64,000 nucleotides of DNA from Bacillus sp. (in: firmicutes) (GTDB taxonomy: Bacteria; Bacillota; Bacilli; Bacillales; JACDOC01). The first letter of the stretch is position 1. Every line of letters begins with the position of its first letter. This document shows, piece after piece, positions 8,327-17,587 of this stretch. The stretch is from positions 1 to 64,000 of the forward strand of contig JACDOC010000008.1 in assembly GCA_017656295.1 (NCBI GenBank), read 5' to 3'. The notes beneath the pieces are model-generated. The model was not told the DNA's origin, made no database searches, and was given only the letters and a program-made list of their open reading frames with translations. A program made the translations under genes and the position numbers.

Positions 8327-9553
8327 GTGCATGCAAGACCCTTTTTATTCACTTTACTTTCTATCGTGATCTGTACCTTCTATTTTTACGCTGCTTCCCG
8401 GATTAGCGCCTTTTTTTTCTCAGAAGATGGTGAAGTGTTTGCTGAAAACACATACATCGCTACAGTGGATGTGTCGGGGAAAACGAAAAACGAAGCCATC
8501 CTTCTATTACGGCGATCGTGGGAGGAAAGAGAGATTCATATTGAATTATCTTGGTCGGATGAACAAGTAGAAATTGATGGAAAATTTTTTTTTGACCTCA
8601 ACGTTGAAGAATCGGTTAATCGTTCACAAAGTGGTGAACTTAATTCCCCTATTATAAACGTAAACAGTAAAGAGTTAGCAGACAAGATAGTTGAAAATTT
8701 CTTATCAATTAAGAAAGAAAACATTGATTTAGCCAAACTAACGTCTTTTCTTAAAGAGTGGGCTTCTAATTGGAAAAACCATACCGTAAATGTTGATCTT
8801 ACTAATTTTCAATTGGAAGATCAAAACATCACGGTGCTTAACGAAGTGTTAGCTCCATCCTCTTTCACTACGAAAGGTTTGCAACAACTAGTTGAAGAAC
8901 ATCCGACCATAGAAATAAAAGAACATCAAATTTTTTCCCTATTAAATTGGATCGAAAAAGAACGAATTTCCTATCTTTCTGACAATGATTTAAGTGTACT
9001 AGGAACGTATTTGTATGAATTAATTCTCCCGACCAATTTTCAAATCATTGAACGGAATCGTCACCAACAGTTACCTGAATATGCCAAAATTGGTTATGAC
9101 GTATACGTAAAAGGAAAAGATCAGTATGATTTTTCCTTTTTAAATGGAAATAATGTGGCTTATTCTATTGAATGGTCGATGGTTCAAGGGAACCTATATT
9201 TAGTGCTAACTGGATATCCTTTTTCTCATAAATATGAGATCAAAGTAAAAGATTATCAGACGTTTACCCCAAAGACGATTGTTCGTTATCATCCTTTTGT
9301 TGAAGACAACAAAGTGAAAGTAATCGAAAAAGGAAAAAACGGTGAATACGCGAAAGTCGTAAGACAAACGTATACTTCAAAAGGGGAATTACTTACCGAA
9401 GAAACGATATCGGAAGATTATTATCCACCGATTCATCGGGTCGAGCTTCATCCGATTGACGGTGAAACCACTTCTATGACGAGTGAGAGCGAACAAAACG
9501 ACAAAAACGAGCTAGAATCGGTCTACGATAATGGGGAAACCATTATTAAATAA
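8327..9553 (+). CDS. VanW/G5-like exported protein, pilus operon gene 3
   Basis: 408 residues from a GTG with AGGAGG 10 bases upstream; a nearby ATG is out of frame. One N-terminal hydrophobic helix (about 6-30) is a signal or anchor. The region about 35-85 resembles the peptidoglycan-binding-like module before VanW domains (YIATVDVSGKTKNEA). The central part (about 235-300) has weak VanW character (EYAKIGYDVYVKG), and the C-terminus (about 305-385) reads as a G5-like beta domain. VanW/G5 proteins act at the cell wall, so this could help a pilus cross or anchor in peptidoglycan, a job the secretin and PilP do in diderms. That role is inference. It ends 19 bp before pilB. Confidence 0.65.
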   Translation: MHARPFLFTLLSIVICTFYFYAASRISAFFFSEDGEVFAENTYIATVDVSGKTKNEAILLLRRSWEEREIHIELSWSDEQVEIDGKFFFDLNVEESVNRSQSGELNSPIINVNSKELADKIVENFLSIKKENIDLAKLTSFLKEWASNWKNHTVNVDLTNFQLEDQNITVLNEVLAPSSFTTKGLQQLVEEHPTIEIKEHQIFSLLNWIEKERISYLSDNDLSVLGTYLYELILPTNFQIIERNRHQQLPEYAKIGYDVYVKGKDQYDFSFLNGNNVAYSIEWSMVQGNLYLVLTGYPFSHKYEIKVKDYQTFTPKTIVRYHPFVEDNKVKVIEKGKNGEYAKVVRQTYTSKGELLTEETISEDYYPPIHRVELHPIDGETTSMTSESEQNDKNELESVYDNGETIIK

Positions 9554-9572
9554 CCATAAACGGGGGATTCAT

Positions 9573-11234
9573 ATGGTTACAACACGGAAACGTTTAGGGG
9601 ATTTACTCGTTGAATCCGGTTTAATTACAAAGGAACAGCTTGAAGCAACATTAAAAGAAAAAAGCCCTAATCAAAAATTAGGGGATGCTTTATTACAGCG
9701 CGGGCACATTACAGAACAACAATTAATTGAAGTGTTGGAGTTTCAATTAGGCATTCCCCATGTGAGTTTATACCGATATCCGTTTGATACGAAGCTATTT
9801 AACCTCATTCCCAAAGAAACAGCGAAACGCCATTTAATGATTCCTTTAAAAAAGGAAGAAGACAAATTATTTGTCGCCATGGCCGATCCGATGGACTTTT
9901 ATGCCATCGAAGATTTGCGTTTATCAACAGGTTTTCAAATTCAACCAGCGATTGCTACAAAAGATGATATCCTCCGTACCATTAATAAATATTACGATGT
10001 AGATGATGTGTTTGACGACATTCCTGATGCGTCGAAGGAAGGAGAAGGAATTGAAGAAGAAGCGATCGTAGACCAAGATTCTCCGGTCGTTCGCCTCGTG
10101 AACCAATTATTGTCGAATGCGATTGCTCAAAAAGCCAGTGACATTCATATCGATCCCCAAGAATCGAAAGTGGTCATTCGCTATCGAATCGATGGCATTT
10201 TACGAACAGAGCGTACTCTGCCGAAACATATGCAAAGCATGTTAGTTGCCCGTATAAAAATTATGGCCAATATGGATATTACGGAATTTCGGATTCCTCA
10301 AGATGGGCGCATTAAAACAAACATTGAATTTCGCCCGGTGGACTTACGTGTTTCCACTTTGCCAACGGTATTCGGCGAAAAAGTGGTGATGCGGATTCTT
10401 GATTTAAGCAGTGCCTTAAACGATATTGAACAACTTGGTTTCAATTCACTCAATTTAAAACGATTTAAAACGTTAATCGAAAAACCAACCGGAATTATTT
10501 TAATTACTGGACCAACAGGTTCTGGTAAATCATCGACGTTATATGCCGCGTTAAATTATTTAAACGATGAAGAGGTAAACATCATTACTATTGAAGATCC
10601 TGTCGAATACCAATTAGAAGGGGTCAACCAAATACAAGTCAATCCGAACGTCGGGTTAACGTTTGCGAAAGGATTACGTGCCATTTTACGTCAAGACCCA
10701 AATATTATCATGGTCGGAGAAATTCGGGATAAAGAAACCGTTGAAGTCGCGATTCGTGCGTCGCTGACAGGTCATTTAGTGTTAAGTACGATCCATACGA
10801 ATGACACCATTAGCACCATTACCCGATTAATCGATATGGGTGTTGAGCCGTTTCTCGTCGCAACGTCCATTAGTGGAATCATCGCCCAACGTTTAGTTAG
10901 AAAAGTTTGTCGTGACTGTGCCGAAGTCCATCCTCCTTCCAAACGGGAAAAAGAAATGTTTGCACGGCGAGGAATTTCCATTTCGAAGATCGTCCGTGGA
11001 AAAGGCTGTGCTTCGTGTAATATGACTGGGTATAAGGGACGAATTGCCATCCATGAAGTACTAATGGTCAATGAAGAAATGAAAAAACTCATTATGAACG
11101 GTGAACCATTATCTAAACTTCGCGAAATTGCCATTAAAAACAAAACGATTTTCTTAATAGATGATGGGTTATTAAAAGTGAAGCAAGGTTTGACCACGAC
11201 AGAAGAAGTATTGCGTGTAGCTGTTATAGAGTAG
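9573..11234 (+). CDS. pilB: Type IV pilus assembly ATPase PilB
   Basis: 553 residues, the usual length for PilB/GspE extension ATPases, which hexamerise at the membrane base and power pilus polymerisation. An MshEN-type N-domain (about 1-150) precedes the RecA-like core. Walker A GPTGSGKSS is at 313-321, with ITIEDPVEY (Asp box) and NIIMVGEIRD (Walker B) following. The tetracysteine zinc motif typical of PilB/GspE is present as C446-x2-C449 and C479-x2-C482. The ATG chosen has GGGGG nearby; the frame is open further upstream but that part overlaps the previous gene. First of the core machinery genes, 8 bp before pilT. Confidence 0.97.
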   Translation: MVTTRKRLGDLLVESGLITKEQLEATLKEKSPNQKLGDALLQRGHITEQQLIEVLEFQLGIPHVSLYRYPFDTKLFNLIPKETAKRHLMIPLKKEEDKLFVAMADPMDFYAIEDLRLSTGFQIQPAIATKDDILRTINKYYDVDDVFDDIPDASKEGEGIEEEAIVDQDSPVVRLVNQLLSNAIAQKASDIHIDPQESKVVIRYRIDGILRTERTLPKHMQSMLVARIKIMANMDITEFRIPQDGRIKTNIEFRPVDLRVSTLPTVFGEKVVMRILDLSSALNDIEQLGFNSLNLKRFKTLIEKPTGIILITGPTGSGKSSTLYAALNYLNDEEVNIITIEDPVEYQLEGVNQIQVNPNVGLTFAKGLRAILRQDPNIIMVGEIRDKETVEVAIRASLTGHLVLSTIHTNDTISTITRLIDMGVEPFLVATSISGIIAQRLVRKVCRDCAEVHPPSKREKEMFARRGISISKIVRGKGCASCNMTGYKGRIAIHEVLMVNEEMKKLIMNGEPLSKLREIAIKNKTIFLIDDGLLKVKQGLTTTEEVLRVAVIE

Positions 11235-11242
11235 GTGAGCGT

Positions 11243-12286
11243 ATGAAAGATAAAATTGATTATTTACTTCGTTCAGCGTTTGAATTACAAGCATCCGACA
11301 TCCATTTAACAGTCGGTTCGGCTCCTGTATTACGAATTCACGGGGAGTTAAAAAGGTACGGACGAACAGTGTTGACGCCGGCTGATACAGAAGGAATGGC
11401 TAAAGCGATCATTCCTGAGCATTTGTGGGAGACGTTTAAAGAGGAAGGAGAATTAGACTTTTCGTACGGTATTCCTGGAGTATCACGCTTTCGTGTGAAT
11501 GTGTTTCACCAGCGCTCCTGTGTTTCCATGGCCATTCGAGTCGTGCCAACGACGATTCCTTCCATTGACGAGTTAAAATTACCACATGTAATTAAACGAA
11601 TCGCCGAATATCCCCAAGGGCTTGTTCTCGTAACTGGACCGACCGGAAGCGGAAAATCAACAACCTTAGCAGCGATGATTGATTATATGAATCAAACGAT
11701 GAAAAAGCATATTATCACATTAGAAGACCCGATCGAATATTTACACAAACATGGGAATTGTATTATTGATCAACGAGAAGTCGGCTTTGATACGAAAAAT
11801 TTTGCCAACGGTTTAAGAAGTGCCCTGCGTCAAGACCCAGATGTGATTCTCGTTGGCGAAATGCGCGATTTAGAGACGATTCAAACAGCTATTACTGCAG
11901 CGGAAACGGGGCATTTAGTTTTAGGTACGCTCCATACGTCAAGCGCACCGTCGACGATTGACCGTATTATTGACGTGTTCCCACCACAGCAACAGTCGCA
12001 AATTCGAATCCAACTGGCTTCTGTTTTAAAAGCCATTATTTCGCAACGATTATTTCCAACGACAGATAAAAAGGGAAGACGAGCAGCGGTCGAAGTTTTA
12101 ATTAATTCATCGGCCATTGCCAACTTAATTCGCTCGGAAAAAATTCATCAAATTAAAAACATTATGCAGTCGTCCAAAGCGCAAGGAATGCAATTGATGG
12201 AAGGGCATATTCGGGAGCTATATCAGTCCGGAGTCATTTCAAAAGAAGACGCTTTACCATTTTTACAGGAGGCTAACGGGTCGTAA
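11243..12286 (+). CDS. pilT: Pilus retraction ATPase PilT
   Basis: 347 residues, matching PilT, which depolymerises pili and drives twitching motility. Walker A GPTGSGKST begins at 132, followed by IITLEDPIEY, DPDVILVGEMRD and histidine-box residues. The C-terminal AIANLIRSEKIHQI fits the AIRNLIRE motif required for PilT retraction, and the zinc cysteines of PilB are absent. Its stop codon overlaps the pilC start (TAATG), so both are translationally coupled. Presence of both extension and retraction ATPases implies dynamic pili rather than a static competence pseudopilus. Confidence 0.97.
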   Translation: MKDKIDYLLRSAFELQASDIHLTVGSAPVLRIHGELKRYGRTVLTPADTEGMAKAIIPEHLWETFKEEGELDFSYGIPGVSRFRVNVFHQRSCVSMAIRVVPTTIPSIDELKLPHVIKRIAEYPQGLVLVTGPTGSGKSTTLAAMIDYMNQTMKKHIITLEDPIEYLHKHGNCIIDQREVGFDTKNFANGLRSALRQDPDVILVGEMRDLETIQTAITAAETGHLVLGTLHTSSAPSTIDRIIDVFPPQQQSQIRIQLASVLKAIISQRLFPTTDKKGRRAAVEVLINSSAIANLIRSEKIHQIKNIMQSSKAQGMQLMEGHIRELYQSGVISKEDALPFLQEANGS

Positions 12287-13497
12287 TGCCAAGGTATCAA
12301 TATGAAGGAAGAGATCCACGTGGGAAGAAAAAAGGCGTCATCGTCGCCTCGTCGAAACGGGATGCGTTATTAAAGTTAAGAGAGCAACAAATTCGCGTTA
12401 CCGAAATAGCGGAAGTTCCAGAAAATATTTGGACGAAGGAAATTGTGATTGGGAGTCCGGTAAAACTCCAACATTTCGTCATCTTTTTGCGACAATTTTC
12501 TACTTTGCTGCGCGCAGGGGTAACCGTCGTTGAGGCGACAAACATTTTAGCCGCTCAAACAGAAAGTAAAGCGCTAAAAAAAGCTTTGCTTGAAATGGAG
12601 CAAGACGTTCGACAAGGACATCCGTTGTCCGAAGCGTGTGCGAAGCAAAAACGGATTTTTGAACCGTTATTTATTAACATGGTTAAGGCTGGAGAAATGT
12701 CTGGTAACCTCGATGATACGCTGGAGCGACTCGGGAACCATTACGAAAAGCAATATCAGATGCGACAAAAAGTGCAATCAGCACTCGCTTATCCCATTAT
12801 CGTCGGAACGCTAGCGATCGGTGTCGTCCTCTTTCTTCTCGTTGCGGTTGTTCCCACGTTTGTCTCCATGTTTGAAGATTTTGGCGGGGAATTACCGGCC
12901 ATTACGAAATTTGTTCTAAAGTCCAGTGAAATAATGCAAACATATTGGTACTTGGTACTACTTACGGTTGGAGTTATTACCATTGTTTTTGCTGTTTTAA
13001 AAAAGTTTGATCGAACGAGAAGGTATCTAGATTATGTCTTGCTGCGCATTCCTGTGTTTGGTGGGATGTTACAAAAAGCAGCGATTGCCCGAATGACTCG
13101 AACGTTAAGCTCGCTTGTCACAAGTTCGGTTCCCATTTTACAAGCGTTAACGATGGTTGAAAAAGTGGTCGGAAACGAAGTCATCGCCAAAGTCATTCGT
13201 GATGCACGAAAATCGTTAGAACAAGGAAGTTCATTAACCGTTCCGTTGAAACGCCACTGGGTGTTCCCGCCACTCGTCACACATATGATTGCGATTGGTG
13301 AAGAAACGGGATCGCTCGATTTAATGCTCGATAAAGTGGCCGACTTTTATGAAAAAGAAGTAGAAAATACGGCCGAACGGTTAAAATCGTTGATTGAGCC
13401 ATTGATGATTGTGCTGTTAGCTGGACTTGTCGGGATAATCGTGACTGCTATCATAGTCCCAATGTTTGAAATGTTTAATCAAATACAATATTATTGA
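12286..13497 (+). CDS. pilC: Type IV pilus inner-membrane platform protein PilC
   Basis: 403 residues with the duplicated GspF/PilC/ComGB domain (about 65-190 and 268-390), each ending in hydrophobic segments near 167-192, 217-235 and 371-393. PilC links the cytoplasmic ATPases to the growing pilin helix in the membrane. Motifs such as FLRQFSTLLRAGV and MIAIGEETGSLDLML are typical. The start ATG overlaps the pilT stop. A longer intergenic gap (89 bp) follows before the major pilin, where transcription may be boosted separately. Confidence 0.96.
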   Translation: MPRYQYEGRDPRGKKKGVIVASSKRDALLKLREQQIRVTEIAEVPENIWTKEIVIGSPVKLQHFVIFLRQFSTLLRAGVTVVEATNILAAQTESKALKKALLEMEQDVRQGHPLSEACAKQKRIFEPLFINMVKAGEMSGNLDDTLERLGNHYEKQYQMRQKVQSALAYPIIVGTLAIGVVLFLLVAVVPTFVSMFEDFGGELPAITKFVLKSSEIMQTYWYLVLLTVGVITIVFAVLKKFDRTRRYLDYVLLRIPVFGGMLQKAAIARMTRTLSSLVTSSVPILQALTMVEKVVGNEVIAKVIRDARKSLEQGSSLTVPLKRHWVFPPLVTHMIAIGEETGSLDLMLDKVADFYEKEVENTAERLKSLIEPLMIVLLAGLVGIIVTAIIVPMFEMFNQIQYY

Positions 13498-13501
13498 AAA
13501 T

Positions 13502-13544
13502 TTGACAAAAATTACCCCACTGAAAATAGATTGTACGGTATAAT
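13502..13544 (+). promoter_or_regulatory. Possible promoter upstream of the major pilin
   Basis: The gap between pilC and the pilin contains TTGACA (13502-13507) and a perfect TATAAT (13539-13544), but they are 31 bp apart, too far for one sigma-A promoter. Either the TATAAT works with a poor -35 or a different factor is used. An extra promoter here would make sense because the major pilin is needed in excess. Confidence 0.35.
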
Positions 13545-13586
13545 GACTTTAGACTCATAAATATATAGTCGAATAGGAGGAAATGA

Positions 13587-13994
13587 ATGATGATGAGTCA
13601 ATTGAAAAAACGTTTAAAAGAGCAGCGAGGATTGACCTTAGTAGAACTTTTAGCTGTTATCGTTATTTTAGGGATTATTTCCGCGATTGCCGTGCCGAGT
13701 ATTGGTGGGCTTATTAACAAGACGAAAGATGATGCGAAAGTTGCCGAAGCGATTCAAATTATTAATGCGGCAAAGTTGTATGTTGCTTCCGAAGATCCTG
13801 GGGATAAAACATTAAAATACTCTGATTTACAAAATTACTTAGAAAATGTACATGATGATGGTTTTGAAGTGGTAGTAGATCAAGACGAAACCACTGGGAA
13901 ATATAGCTACACAATAAAGAATCATAATGCTGTAACTATAGTTAATGGCAGTAGTGCTAAGGAAGCAACTGAAGAGGATCTTCACAATTATTAA
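13587..13994 (+). CDS. pilA: Major type IV pilin
   Basis: 135 residues. Leader MMMSQLKKRLKEQRG ends at Gly15, followed by LTLVELLAVIVILGIISAIA with Glu at +5: a textbook type IVa N-terminal helix. The soluble part is short (about 90 residues) with no cysteines, so there is no disulfide-bonded D-region. AGGAGG lies 6 bases before the first of three successive ATGs; the second (9 bases) is equally possible. It is followed directly by the prepilin peptidase. Major versus minor status is inferred from its strong ribosome site and its position between pilC and pilD. Confidence 0.9.
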   Translation: MMMSQLKKRLKEQRGLTLVELLAVIVILGIISAIAVPSIGGLINKTKDDAKVAEAIQIINAAKLYVASEDPGDKTLKYSDLQNYLENVHDDGFEVVVDQDETTGKYSYTIKNHNAVTIVNGSSAKEATEEDLHNY

Positions 13995-14008
13995 TCGTTA
14001 GAAAAGCA

Positions 14009-14749
14009 ATGAAAATTATATTATTTCTTTACGGCCTCATATTTGGTTCGTTTTTTAACGTCGTTGGGTTACGGGTACCGATGAAGCAGTCGATCGTTCG
14101 ACCTAGGTCGGCGTGCCCGCATTGTCAGCACGTGTTGACGCCGATGGAGCTGATACCTGTTTTGTCATATGTCATTCAAGGGGGAAAATGTCGTTTTTGT
14201 CGCGAACGGATTTCCCCCCTTTATCCATTCATTGAAATGCTAACAGGTTGTTTGTTCGTTTTTGCGTATCTCTATCATGGAATTTCGTTTCAGTTGTTGA
14301 TTAGTTTATCAATAATCTCGCTACTGATTATTATTACGGTGTCTGATATTCGTTATATGATGATTCCTGACCGAATACTCCTCTTTTTTTTGGGATTGTT
14401 TCTTCTTGAGAGAATTTTAATCCCGTTACATCCTTGGTGGGATAGTCTTTTTGGTGCAGTCGTTGGCTTCGGCTTACTTTTATTCATCAGCATCGTGAGC
14501 AAAGGTGGAATGGGTGGCGGTGATATTAAGCTATTTGGGGTGTTAGGCCTTCTTTTAGGAACAAAACTCATTTTGCTAACCTTCTTTTTAGCCACCCTCG
14601 TCGGAACAGTTGGTGGAGTGATAGGACTGGCCGTCGGAAAAGTGAAGAAGAAACAACCGATGCCGTTTGGTCCATTTATCGGGATAGGTGCCCTTATTAG
14701 CTATTTTTATGGACAGGACATTTTACAATGGTATTTTTCATTCTATTAA
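14009..14749 (+). CDS. pilD: Prepilin peptidase/N-methyltransferase PilD (ComC-type)
   Basis: 246 residues, polytopic membrane aspartic protease that cleaves prepilin leaders after Gly and methylates the new N-terminus. The cytoplasmic zinc motif is C36-x2-C39 and C61-x2-C64. The two catalytic aspartates fit Asp113 in VSDIRYMMIPD and Asp172 in GMGGGDIKL. About seven hydrophobic segments follow the cytoplasmic loop. The ATG has only a weak upstream site, so translation may be coupled to the preceding pilin gene 14 bp away. In B. subtilis comC occupies the corresponding place just before spoIIB, so this gene may also serve competence pseudopilins. Confidence 0.96.
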   Translation: MKIILFLYGLIFGSFFNVVGLRVPMKQSIVRPRSACPHCQHVLTPMELIPVLSYVIQGGKCRFCRERISPLYPFIEMLTGCLFVFAYLYHGISFQLLISLSIISLLIIITVSDIRYMMIPDRILLFFLGLFLLERILIPLHPWWDSLFGAVVGFGLLLFISIVSKGGMGGGDIKLFGVLGLLLGTKLILLTFFLATLVGTVGGVIGLAVGKVKKKQPMPFGPFIGIGALISYFYGQDILQWYFSFY

Positions 14750-14775
14750 TTTTTTGTTAGAAGGGGCAAAGAAGT

Positions 14776-15729
14776 ATGAAGCTACCGTGGTTTTCTCAAG
14801 GTAGGAAAGTGATCAATATCGTGTTTACTGATTATGCACTTAGGGTGGTCGAAGCAAAAACGACTCCCCCATTTGCGGTTACTCGGTGGACGGAACGAGA
14901 GCTTCCGCCAGAAACGATTAAAGGGGGCATCATTTATGATTCGCAAACACTATTATTTATATTAGAAGAAATAGTGGCCGATTGGGGTCTTAAACATCGT
15001 CCTGTCCAATTTTTAGTACCCGATCAATACGCCATCGTCCGTCGACTTTCGATTCCGAAAGATGTAAAAGAAGATGAATTACATAGCTATATTTTTTTAG
15101 AGATCGGCACCAGTATTCATTTGCCATTTGAAAATCCAGCTTTCGATGTTATTCCATTAGGGGAAAAAGAGAAAAAACAAGAAGCATTGCTTTTTGCTTC
15201 TCGTGAAGATATTGTGGCTTCGTATGCCAATCTCTTGGAGGAAGCCAAATTGAAGCCACTTACCGCTGATATGTCCATTTTAGCCCTTTACCGCTTGTTT
15301 TTATATTCAAAGGTAATCGATGGAAACGGACATTATATGATGTTACAGCTTGATCGTCATTTGTTAACCGTTTCCATTTTTCACGGTTATCAACCGGTGT
15401 TTATGCGACCCATTCCGGTTGAATGGAATCAGGTGGAAGAAAAAGAGGTTAATCATTGGAGTTTGCCTCTGGAAGATTTATATAATGAAATTGAGCGGGT
15501 CATCAACTTTTACCGTTATTCCCTCTTTCATGGGGATGTGGATATTACGTGCTTTTTACTAAGCGGCGACTACCCTGTATTAGATGTATTTGGAGAAGCG
15601 TTAAAAGAACGCTGGGGAAAAGAAGTGTTTAAAGTTCCTGAACAACATTTCATGGACCGCGACAACGAGCCGATACCTTCATCTATGGAACTTGCGATTG
15701 GGTTAGCATTAAAAGAGGTGCTAAAATGA
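14776..15729 (+). CDS. pilM: Pilus assembly actin-like protein PilM
   Basis: 317 residues, matching cytoplasmic actin-fold PilM proteins that bind the N-terminal tail of PilN and connect the alignment subcomplex with the ATPases. Characteristic stretches are VNI-like beta strands at the N-terminus (INIVFTDYALRVVEAK), the DMSILALYRLF segment near 170, and the C-terminal ELAIGLALKEV. GAAGGGG precedes the ATG. The last codon overlaps the pilN start (ATGA), forming the expected pilM-pilN-pilO set. Confidence 0.9.
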   Translation: MKLPWFSQGRKVINIVFTDYALRVVEAKTTPPFAVTRWTERELPPETIKGGIIYDSQTLLFILEEIVADWGLKHRPVQFLVPDQYAIVRRLSIPKDVKEDELHSYIFLEIGTSIHLPFENPAFDVIPLGEKEKKQEALLFASREDIVASYANLLEEAKLKPLTADMSILALYRLFLYSKVIDGNGHYMMLQLDRHLLTVSIFHGYQPVFMRPIPVEWNQVEEKEVNHWSLPLEDLYNEIERVINFYRYSLFHGDVDITCFLLSGDYPVLDVFGEALKERWGKEVFKVPEQHFMDRDNEPIPSSMELAIGLALKEVLK

Positions 15730-16331
15730 TTATTGATATTAATCTACTACCGAGAAAAGAAGATAGGCATCGTGCACCTAAATATATATTAATTATTATC
15801 ATCGCCCTTACGCTTATTACAGGAGGAATATATTGGTTTCAACTTCATATTGTTTTTCAAAAAATAGAGACGTTGGAGCAAATGGTTAATCAAACGAGAC
15901 AAATTCGTGAAACAGAGGAACAAAAATCATTATCATATACCTCCAATAAAGCGTATCAACAATTAGAACAGGCGGTTACTTGGGCCTCTCAATATCCTAT
16001 CCAAGCGGTTCCAATCATGAAAGAACTTATTTCTATTTTGCCTGAGCGCGGTTTTTTCCGTCATTTTAAATGGATGGAACAGCAAACGATTGAATTGTCC
16101 ATTCAGTTCGATTCCCAGCGGGATGCAGCCTATTACTTTACTTCATTAACAAAAATAGAATGGATTAGTGACGTCCAGCTTCGATCCATCGAAACAGAAC
16201 CAGTCGTAGCGGATGATGCTGAAAATAACGAGAATGAAGACGTATTACCACGCTATATCGCCCTATATGAAATCAAATTAAATAAACAACTGGTTAAAGA
16301 GCACTTTGAGCAGGAAGGAGGATCGTCATAG
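15726..16331 (+). CDS. pilN: Pilus alignment protein PilN
   Basis: 201 residues, single-pass membrane protein. The N-terminal motif IDINLLPRKEDR is the conserved PilN segment that binds PilM, followed by one transmembrane helix (about 20-42) and a coiled-coil/ferredoxin-like extracytoplasmic domain. The start overlaps pilM by four bases and the stop abuts pilO directly. It partners PilO in the membrane alignment complex. Confidence 0.9.
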   Translation: MIIDINLLPRKEDRHRAPKYILIIIIALTLITGGIYWFQLHIVFQKIETLEQMVNQTRQIRETEEQKSLSYTSNKAYQQLEQAVTWASQYPIQAVPIMKELISILPERGFFRHFKWMEQQTIELSIQFDSQRDAAYYFTSLTKIEWISDVQLRSIETEPVVADDAENNENEDVLPRYIALYEIKLNKQLVKEHFEQEGGSS

Positions 16332-17051
16332 ATGAAGTCATTTACTCGTAAAGAATGGACCATTCTCCTTCTGGTGACTTTATGCTGTTTTTTGGCACTT
16401 ATCGCAATTCATCTGTTGATTTATCAACCAAACGTTCATACGCTTAAAAAAATCGAAAACGAATTACAAACGGAACAACAACTGTTAGCTGTGATTAGTA
16501 AAAAAACCGAGAACATGGAACAACAAACGATAATGAGTTCGATTGGATTACAACAACAATTGCCGGTAAAGCCATTAACCGATCAGTTGTTGCTGGACAT
16601 AGAAATGGCCGAAATGCTATCGGGAGTTTCAATTGAACAAATTTCACAAATGGAAGCACAAGAACAAATAGATCCATCGCTTAACATGGCCAAGCAGGGG
16701 GAAGCGACAAGTTCTGAACAATCGATTGACAATGGATTCGTTCCAACCGGTATCGAACGAATGAGTTATCAACTTCGCGTCAAGGCAGACGATTATTTTG
16801 AAATGGAATCGTTTTTATCCAAAATAGAAGAATTACAACGCATTACCGAAATTAAGGAGCTCGTATTTGAAGGTCCGAAAGAAGTGACATCGATTATGGA
16901 AACACAGGAAGATTTCATATTTGAAGTCGTCGTGACAACGTATTACTACCCAACCTTAACAGAATTACTCGATGAAGTACCAAGACTTCAAGTCCCTGCT
17001 TCAACTAACAAACAAGATCCGTTTCCATTCTTTTCGGACGGTGATTCATAA
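16332..17051 (+). CDS. pilO: Pilus alignment protein PilO
   Basis: 239 residues. One N-terminal transmembrane helix (about 10-30) is followed by a coiled coil (about 35-60) and a ferredoxin-like extracytoplasmic domain containing ERMSYQLRVKADDYFEMESF, as in PilO, the heterodimer partner of PilN. The ATG directly follows the pilN TAG and the stop overlaps the next pilin start by one base. No pilP or pilQ gene follows, which fits a cell without an outer membrane. Confidence 0.88.
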   Translation: MKSFTRKEWTILLLVTLCCFLALIAIHLLIYQPNVHTLKKIENELQTEQQLLAVISKKTENMEQQTIMSSIGLQQQLPVKPLTDQLLLDIEMAEMLSGVSIEQISQMEAQEQIDPSLNMAKQGEATSSEQSIDNGFVPTGIERMSYQLRVKADDYFEMESFLSKIEELQRITEIKELVFEGPKEVTSIMETQEDFIFEVVVTTYYYPTLTELLDEVPRLQVPASTNKQDPFPFFSDGDS

Positions 17052-17497
17052 TGGTTAAACTATCTCGAGACAATCGTGGTGTGACATTAGTAGAGTTATT
17101 GGTTGTTGTCGTTATTTTAAGTATTATTGCTACCGTGTCCGTAATAGCGATTGGGAACATCATCCAAACCCAACGTGACAAAGCCTTTGTAGGAAATGCC
17201 TATATGTTAGTAGAAGCTGCTCGCCTTTATCTAACAGAACAACAAATTCAAGGACAATCCGTTGGTAGAATACCTTATCAATTATTAGTAGAAAGAGATT
17301 GGATGGAAGAATTAATAGATCCATATACATCTACAAAACTTAACCATCAAGAAAATCATTCCTATGTTTCAGTCAAAGATGGAACGGTTGAAGGTGTCTG
17401 TTTAAAAGGACACACTAAAAATTTATGCTTTTTTGACGGTAGCGTTCAACCGATTCCATTGAAAGCTTTATCGGTTGAATTAATCCGCGAAAATTGA
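17051..17497 (+). CDS. Second operon type IV pilin-like protein
   Basis: 148 residues. Leader MVKLSRDNRG precedes VTLVELLVVVVILSIIATV with Glu at +5, so it is a canonical prepilin substrate. The globular part has two cysteines (VCLKG and LCFFD) near the C-terminus that can form the disulfide loop seen in many type IV pilins. It starts one base inside the pilO stop and ends the operon before a terminator. It could be an alternative major pilin or a minor subunit. Confidence 0.85.
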   Translation: MVKLSRDNRGVTLVELLVVVVILSIIATVSVIAIGNIIQTQRDKAFVGNAYMLVEAARLYLTEQQIQGQSVGRIPYQLLVERDWMEELIDPYTSTKLNHQENHSYVSVKDGTVEGVCLKGHTKNLCFFDGSVQPIPLKALSVELIREN

Positions 17498-17511
17498 CGA
17501 TAACTTTCTAG

Positions 17512-17542
17512 ACAAGACGACAAAAGTCTTGTTCTTTTTTTT
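17512..17542 (+). terminator. Terminator of the pilus operon
   Basis: A 7-bp stem ACAAGAC (17512-17518) with GTCTTGT (17526-17532) around a 7-base loop, followed by a run of T residues interrupted by one C. Confidence 0.75.
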
Positions 17543-17587
17543 ATTCCATATGGTAGCATGGAACAAAAAGGCAGGAGGTGTCTCCGC

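Noticed and set aside
9573-17497. Type II secretion or competence (comG) operon instead of type IV pilus
   Set aside because: PilT, PilM, PilN and PilO are present, which mark type IVa pili; comG operons lack them.
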